A stretch of DNA of 9,854 nucleotides, from contig DASPLH010000196.1 in assembly GCA_035627675.1 (NCBI GenBank), forward strand, positions 1 through 9,854, given 5' to 3'. This DNA comes from DASPLH01 sp035627675 (GTDB lineage: Bacteria; Acidobacteriota; Terriglobia; Terriglobales; Acidobacteriaceae). The position numbers and the translations under genes are program-made. The notes beneath the pieces are model-generated. The model searched no databases. It was not told the origin of the DNA and saw nothing but the letters and a program-made list of their open reading frames with translations. Below are positions 6,768 through 9,854 of the stretch, piece after piece; position 1 is the stretch's first letter; the number at the start of each line of letters is the position of its first letter.

Positions 6768-8187
6768 CAAGCGTTTCGCGATTGCCATCCTCGCGGCCGG
6801 CAAAGGCACGCGACTCAAGAGCAAGCTTCCGAAGGTAGTGCACCAGATTGGCGGAAGGCCGTTGCTCGGGCACGTCATCGTCGCCGCGAGGCGAGTGGTG
6901 TCGCCCACCGACATCTTCTGCATCATCGGACACGAAGCCGAGCGCGTGCGCGAGGCCGTAGGCGCGCACGAGACGCGGTTCGTGGAACAGCGCGAGCAGA
7001 AGGGCACAGGGCACGCCATCATGCAGTGCCGCGAAGCCCTCTCCGCCTACGAACACGTGCTCGTGCTCTCCGGCGACGTGCCGCTGATACGCGCCGAGAC
7101 GATTGCCCGCGTCCGCGACGCCCACATCGAACGCGGAGCGGCCATGACGATCCTCACCGCCGAGCCTCCCGACGCCTTCGGCTATGGACGCATCGTGCGC
7201 AAGCCGGTCAGCGGCTCGGAGTCGGACGAGGTCGAGGCCATCGTCGAGCAGAAGCAGTTGTCGCCGGCGCAGCAGGGATTGCCCGAGGTCAACTCCGGCA
7301 TCTACGCCTTCAACGTGCGCGAACTCTTCGCGCGCATCGACCGGCTGACGACTGACAACCCGCACGGCGAGTTTTACCTGACCGATATCGCCGCCATCCT
7401 CCAGCGCGATGGCAAGCGCGTCATTGCCGTTCGCGCCACCGACGCCTCGGAAGTCCTCGGCGTCAACACTCGTGCTGAGCTCGCTGCGCTCGACCGCCTG
7501 CTGCGCGTGAAGAAGGCGGCGGAGTTGATGGCCAACGGTGTGACGATTTTCCAGCCCGAAACCTGCGTAATCGACTCCGACGTCGAGATCGGTCCGGACA
7601 CGGTCATTGAGCCCTTCGTGCAACTGCTCGGACACACGACAATCGGCGGCGACTGCCGCATCCGCTCCTACTCCGTGCTGACAAACACGCGCGTCGGAGA
7701 CGGTGTTACCGTTCGCCACGGATGCATCACAGAGACGGCAGTGATCGAGAACGGCGCGATCATCGGACCGTATTCGCATCTTCGTCCGGCCAGCCACATC
7801 GGCGAGAACGCGCACGTCGGCAATTTCGTGGAAACGAAAAAGACGCGGCTCGGCAAAGGCTCGAAGGCGAACCACCTGACGTATCTGGGCGACTCCGAAA
7901 TCGGCGAAGGCGTGAACATCGGGGCCGGAACGATCACCTGCAACTACGACGGCTTCTCAAAGCACGAAACGGTGATCGAAGACGGAGCGTTCATTGGCAG
8001 CAATACGTCGCTCGTGGCCCCCGTGCGAGTGGGCCGTGGCTCAATCACCGGCGCCTCATCCTGCATTACCGAGGACTTGCCCGGCGACTCGCTGGGGCTT
8101 ACACGCGCAAAGCTTGTGGTGAAAGATGGTTGGGCGGCAGAGTTCCGCAAGCGGCAGAAGGCCGCGAAAAAAGATAAGAAGAAGTAG
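6754..8187 (+). CDS. glmU: Bifunctional GlcNAc-1-P uridyltransferase / GlcN-1-P acetyltransferase
   Basis: GlmU performs the last two steps to UDP-GlcNAc: acetylation of GlcN-1-P with acetyl-CoA, then uridylylation. It is 477 aa from the ATG at 6754 (E. coli 456). The N-terminal Rossmann-like uridyltransferase domain has LAAGKGTRLKSKLPK at 13-27, QKGTGHA at 82-88, SGDVPLI at 106-112 with the metal-binding Asp108, and LGVNTRAEL with Asn238. The C-terminal left-handed beta-helix has many hexapeptide repeats from about 268. Arg344, Lys362 and the catalytic-type His374 (in NHLTYLGDSEIG) align with E. coli Arg333, Lys351 and His363; GAGTITCNYDG is at 390-400. The tail is strongly basic (RKRQKAAKKDKKK). 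An upstream in-frame start would add 32 poor-quality residues lying over glmR, so the overlapping ATG is preferred. The start lies within the last five codons of glmR. Confidence 0.97.
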   Translation: MSSSDKRFAIAILAAGKGTRLKSKLPKVVHQIGGRPLLGHVIVAARRVVSPTDIFCIIGHEAERVREAVGAHETRFVEQREQKGTGHAIMQCREALSAYEHVLVLSGDVPLIRAETIARVRDAHIERGAAMTILTAEPPDAFGYGRIVRKPVSGSESDEVEAIVEQKQLSPAQQGLPEVNSGIYAFNVRELFARIDRLTTDNPHGEFYLTDIAAILQRDGKRVIAVRATDASEVLGVNTRAELAALDRLLRVKKAAELMANGVTIFQPETCVIDSDVEIGPDTVIEPFVQLLGHTTIGGDCRIRSYSVLTNTRVGDGVTVRHGCITETAVIENGAIIGPYSHLRPASHIGENAHVGNFVETKKTRLGKGSKANHLTYLGDSEIGEGVNIGAGTITCNYDGFSKHETVIEDGAFIGSNTSLVAPVRVGRGSITGASSCITEDLPGDSLGLTRAKLVVKDGWAAEFRKRQKAAKKDKKK

Positions 8188-8191
8188 GGAC

Positions 8192-8226
8192 CCACGCGAG
8201 AGAAGCGGGGGCGTGGACGTCCGCTT
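8192..8226. terminator. Two overlapping hairpins between convergent genes
   Basis: CCACGC (8192-8197) can pair with GCGTGG (8211-8216), and AAGCGG (8203-8208) can pair with CCGCTT (8221-8226). The two stems interlock, so only one can form at a time, or they could form a pseudoknot. They lie between the glmU stop and the stop of the convergent Cys-rich gene, where a bidirectional terminator is expected, but neither side has a T-tract. Confidence 0.3.
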
Positions 8227-8473
8227 ACTCTCCGCAGGTCGCCTGAGCCGTAGCCGATGCTACCGTGCCCTGCTCTTCTTCCGAGCAGTCGCAGAAGTCC
8301 AGGCTGCACAACTTGCAGTTGCAGCTCAGAGGGTAGCTGCTCATCACGATCTTGCCCGGCCTGACGCCATTTTCGGCCGCAACGTCCTTCCCCGGCTTCG
8401 CCGTTTGTGAGCCGGAGGCTTTCTTCTTCGCTTCGAGCTTTGTATGTTTCACGGTCTTAACTGCCTTCTTCAT
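8225..8473 (-). CDS. Small Lys-rich, Cys-rich protein of unknown function
   Basis: Not recognised. The 82-aa protein has a basic N-terminal third (MKKAVKTVKHTKLEAKKK), a short hydrophilic linker, and a compact cysteine cluster at 51-63: C51-x-C53-x2-C56-x4-C61-x-C63, followed by acidic residues (SEEE) and a lone Cys80 near the end. The cluster could bind zinc or another metal. There is no hydrophobic signal core, so I place it in the cytoplasm. A GTG four codons upstream (8485) with AGAGG close before it is an alternative start; AGG 4 nt before the ATG supports 8473. It converges on glmU with a 37-nt gap and diverges from the DUF1059-type gene. Gene reality rests on the ordered Cys spacing and lack of a better competing frame; moderately sure. 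Confidence 0.55.
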   Translation of the reverse strand: MKKAVKTVKHTKLEAKKKASGSQTAKPGKDVAAENGVRPGKIVMSSYPLSCNCKLCSLDFCDCSEEEQGTVASATAQATCGE

Positions 8474-8511
8474 AGCGCCTGACACTATCCTCTGACGCTC
8501 GCACGCCGGGC

Positions 8512-8527
8512 GGTGATGTCAGTCACC
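8512..8527. promoter_or_regulatory. Operator-like palindrome in a divergent intergenic region
   Basis: GGTGA (8512-8516) and TCACC (8523-8527) are inverted around a 6-nt spacer, a size typical of dimeric regulator sites. It lies between the divergent Cys-rich (minus) and DUF1059-type (plus) genes. I see no convincing -35/-10 pair for either gene in 8474-8683 and no other gene there, only a GGAGG 3 nt before the ATG at 8684. Low confidence. Confidence 0.2.
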
Positions 8528-8683
8528 TAGTCTTGTGAGGGCTCTCCGGGCAACTCCACCTCGCCCGCCCCCGTCAGTGCTAGTGAGCGTTGCGTTTCCG
8601 CAGCATCCCTCAAATCAGCAGTTCCCGACCACCAGCGACCACTCGTCTGTCCGAGATCCCGGATCGACGCTGCACGGAGGCCC

Positions 8684-9157
8684 ATGAAAAACAGCAACCC
8701 CAACAACGTGCCCGGTCCGGGCACAAACCCCGATGTCAATCCCGACCTGGAAATCAATCCCTCGGCTCCGACCGCGGGCACCGAGGGCTGGGGCACGACC
8801 AGCGACGAGCGCCAGAATATCGGCGGCAACAATCCCACGGCTTCGCAGCCCGGCACGGAAGGAGCGGGCGACGTGCGCCGCACATCCTACCCCCGCAACG
8901 AAGCCGCTGACAACCCGGCTGCGAGCGGCGGAAGCCGCGAGCAGGCTCTGCGCGACCATCCGGACAACCGCGCGGGAAAGAGTTTCAGCTGCGCCGACGC
9001 CGGCATGCAGGCCTGCAACTGGTCCGTCACCGGAACGCACGAAGACGAGATCATGAACCGTGTCCGCGACCACGCGCGCGAGCACCACGGAATCGAACAC
9101 TTCGGCGAGAACGAACAGGATCGCGTGCGCCGCGCAATTCGAGACCGCGCCGCATAG
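8684..9157 (+). CDS. DUF1059-domain protein with a long disordered N-terminal extension
   Basis: A 157-aa protein in two parts. Residues 1-98 are Asn, Pro, Gly, Thr and Ser-rich (NPNNVPGPGTNPDVNPDL and similar), with no hydrophobic core, signal peptide or predicted fold. Residues 99-157 look like a DUF1059 domain: KSFSCADAGMQACNWSVTG, with Cys103 and Cys111, then HEDEIMNRVRDHAREHHGIE containing His130, His134 and His135. DUF1059 proteins are small, usually stand-alone domains of about 60 aa; their function is not established. The Cys/His arrangement hints at metal binding. GGAGG lies 3 nt before the ATG, closer than usual. It is followed 15 nt after the stop by a strong nested hairpin, then by the SET-domain gene on the same strand. 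The domain call is from recalled sequence pattern, not a search. Confidence 0.8.
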   Translation: MKNSNPNNVPGPGTNPDVNPDLEINPSAPTAGTEGWGTTSDERQNIGGNNPTASQPGTEGAGDVRRTSYPRNEAADNPAASGGSREQALRDHPDNRAGKSFSCADAGMQACNWSVTGTHEDEIMNRVRDHAREHHGIEHFGENEQDRVRRAIRDRAA

Positions 9158-9172
9158 ATCACTCCTGAGAAC

Positions 9173-9229
9173 ACCGAGGTAGAGGCCATCCCACGTTCGC
9201 AACGAAGGCGGACGTGGGGCACCCTCGGT
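9173..9229 (+). terminator. Strong nested stem-loop after the DUF1059-type gene
   Basis: An outer 7-bp stem (ACCGAGG 9173-9179 with CCTCGGT 9223-9229) encloses an 11-bp inner stem with one G-U pair (CCCACGTTCGC 9190-9200 with GCGGACGTGGG 9208-9218) and a 7-nt loop, AACGAAG. The asymmetric internal loop has 10 nt on the left and 4 nt on the right. It starts 15 nt after the stop codon, consistent with a terminator, but no T-tract follows (TCGTCTTCCG), so an mRNA-stabilising element or a structured leader for the SET gene is also possible. Confidence 0.5.
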
Positions 9230-9291
9230 CGTCTTCCGATAGCGTGAGCGCTTGCGCGAAAGCCGCATCGGATGCGATTCTCAGGATGTCC

Positions 9292-9756
9292 ATGCGCCTC
9301 ATCGTCCGCTCATCGCCCATTCACGCCGCCGGAGTATTCGCACTCGAACGCATTCCCAAGGGAGCTCGTGTCATGGAGTACACGGGAGAACGTCTCCGCC
9401 ACGAAGACGCCGACGAACTCTACAAGGATCGTCCCTACACGTACCTGTTCGGCGTGGGAGACGGGACCAAGGTGATCGACGGCTACGGAATGGCGATGTA
9501 CATCAACCACTCCTGCGACCCGAACTGCGAAACCGAAGAGGACGAGGACGGCCACGTCTGGATCATGTCCACGCGCGAGATCAACGCAGGCGAAGAACTC
9601 GCCTACGACTACTTCCTCTACGACGGCGAAGGCGACGCCCCATGCACCTGCGGCTCAGCGAAGTGCCGCGGCACAATGTATTCGCCCTCGGAGATCCGCA
9701 AGCGCAAGCGCGCCGAGGCGCTCAAAAAGAAGAAACGGGCGGCGAAGAAGAAGTAA
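9292..9756 (+). CDS. Small SET-domain protein (putative lysine methyltransferase) with post-SET zinc motif
   Basis: A 154-aa protein that is mostly one SET domain, the fold of S-adenosylmethionine-dependent protein lysine methyltransferases, best known from eukaryotes but also found in bacteria. The start RSSPIHAAGVFALERIPKG matches the SET-N strand and the G-x-G-type cofactor region in reduced form. MEYTGERL is at 28-35, INHSCDPNCE at 71-80 (Asn72-His73-Ser74-Cys75), and EELAYDYFLY at 101-110 carries the catalytic-type Tyr105. The post-SET motif CTCGSAKCRG (Cys118, Cys120, Cys125) with Cys75 would hold a zinc ion. The tail from about 136 is extremely basic (RKRKR, KKKKRAAKKK). The start at 9292 is chosen because AGG lies 6 nt upstream; ATG 9286 and GTG 9214 are in frame, the latter inside the hairpin. 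The substrate is unknown. Confidence 0.93.
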   Translation: MRLIVRSSPIHAAGVFALERIPKGARVMEYTGERLRHEDADELYKDRPYTYLFGVGDGTKVIDGYGMAMYINHSCDPNCETEEDEDGHVWIMSTREINAGEELAYDYFLYDGEGDAPCTCGSAKCRGTMYSPSEIRKRKRAEALKKKKRAAKKK

Positions 9757-9757
9757 G

Positions 9758-9780
9758 GCGACCCTCTATGCAGTGGTCGC
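9758..9780 (+). terminator. Short GC-rich hairpin after the SET-domain gene
   Basis: GCGACC (9758-9763) and GGTCGC (9775-9780) form a 6-bp stem with an 11-nt loop, extendable by one G-U pair. It begins one base after the TAA stop. No T-tract follows. Its position suggests a weak or factor-assisted terminator. Confidence 0.35.
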
Positions 9781-9854
9781 TCCGCCTCCGATGCCGGGCA
9801 GGAAGCACAGCAACTTGCCGCGCCGCGTAAGAGCGCCGTTTCACTTCACACTTC
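9781..9854. other. Right-edge non-coding stretch
   Basis: I see no supportable gene, repeat or promoter in these last 74 bases. One minus-strand frame resembles a short protein C-terminus, but it is closed by an in-frame stop before the window edge. Confidence 0.4.

Noticed and set aside
5136..7022. Open frame of 628 codons on the minus strand across the TPR gene, glmR and the start of glmU
   Set aside because: It spans three well-supported genes on the other strand and its product has the His/Arg/Val-rich composition of an antisense shadow with no recognisable motif.
6757..7875. Open frame of 372 codons on the minus strand opposite glmU
   Set aside because: Antisense to highly conserved GlmU motifs; no domain or ribosome site of its own.
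9781..9845. Minus-strand frame resembling a protein C-terminus (GKLLCFLPGIGGG)
   Set aside because: An in-frame stop closes it just inside the right edge and no start codon lies between, so it cannot be the end of a gene entering from the right.
1..9854. Mobile elements, CRISPR arrays, tRNA or rRNA genes, toxin-antitoxin or defence genes
   Set aside because: I looked for transposase or integrase motifs, terminal inverted repeats, regularly spaced repeats and cloverleaf sequences and found none.

Overview
The window looks like chromosomal DNA of a GC-rich, free-living bacterium. My best guess is Acidobacteriota (Terriglobia, Koribacter-like), inferred from the style of the proteins and the gene mix; nothing in the window is diagnostic. 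Coding density is high, the genes are housekeeping plus small uncharacterised proteins, and there is no transposase, integrase, phage gene, CRISPR array, tRNA or rRNA.

Left block (1-4871, minus strand). Reading in the direction of transcription there are two groups. The first is lepB (signal peptidase I) followed by an exported NTF2-like (DUF4440/SnoaL-type) protein. The second is a pyrimidine/arginine operon: carA, then an unrecognised exported 220-aa protein whose start codon overlaps the carA stop (ATGA), then carB, which runs off the left edge after 577 codons. A good sigma70-type promoter sits just upstream of carA. Hairpins without U-tracts follow lepB and the NTF2-like gene.

Middle block (4872-8187, plus strand). 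A 216-bp divergent region carries a near-consensus plus-strand promoter. It drives a TPR-like protein, then a GlmR/YvcK-family protein, then glmU. Spacing is 12 nt between the first two and a 14-nt overlap between glmR and glmU, so they are almost certainly one operon. GlmU makes UDP-GlcNAc and GlmR/YvcK proteins are known to bind it, so the pair joins the producer and sensor of the central peptidoglycan precursor.

Right block (8188-9854). It holds a convergent Lys-rich, Cys-rich small protein (minus), a protein with a disordered N-terminus and a DUF1059-like C-terminal domain (plus), a strong nested hairpin, and a small SET-domain protein with a post-SET zinc cluster and a very basic tail (plus). 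This is the least ordinary part of the window. I see no clear evidence of a complete novel system. The best leads are the exported protein inside the car operon, the GlmR-GlmU coupling, and the SET/DUF1059 neighbourhood with its structured intergenic region.
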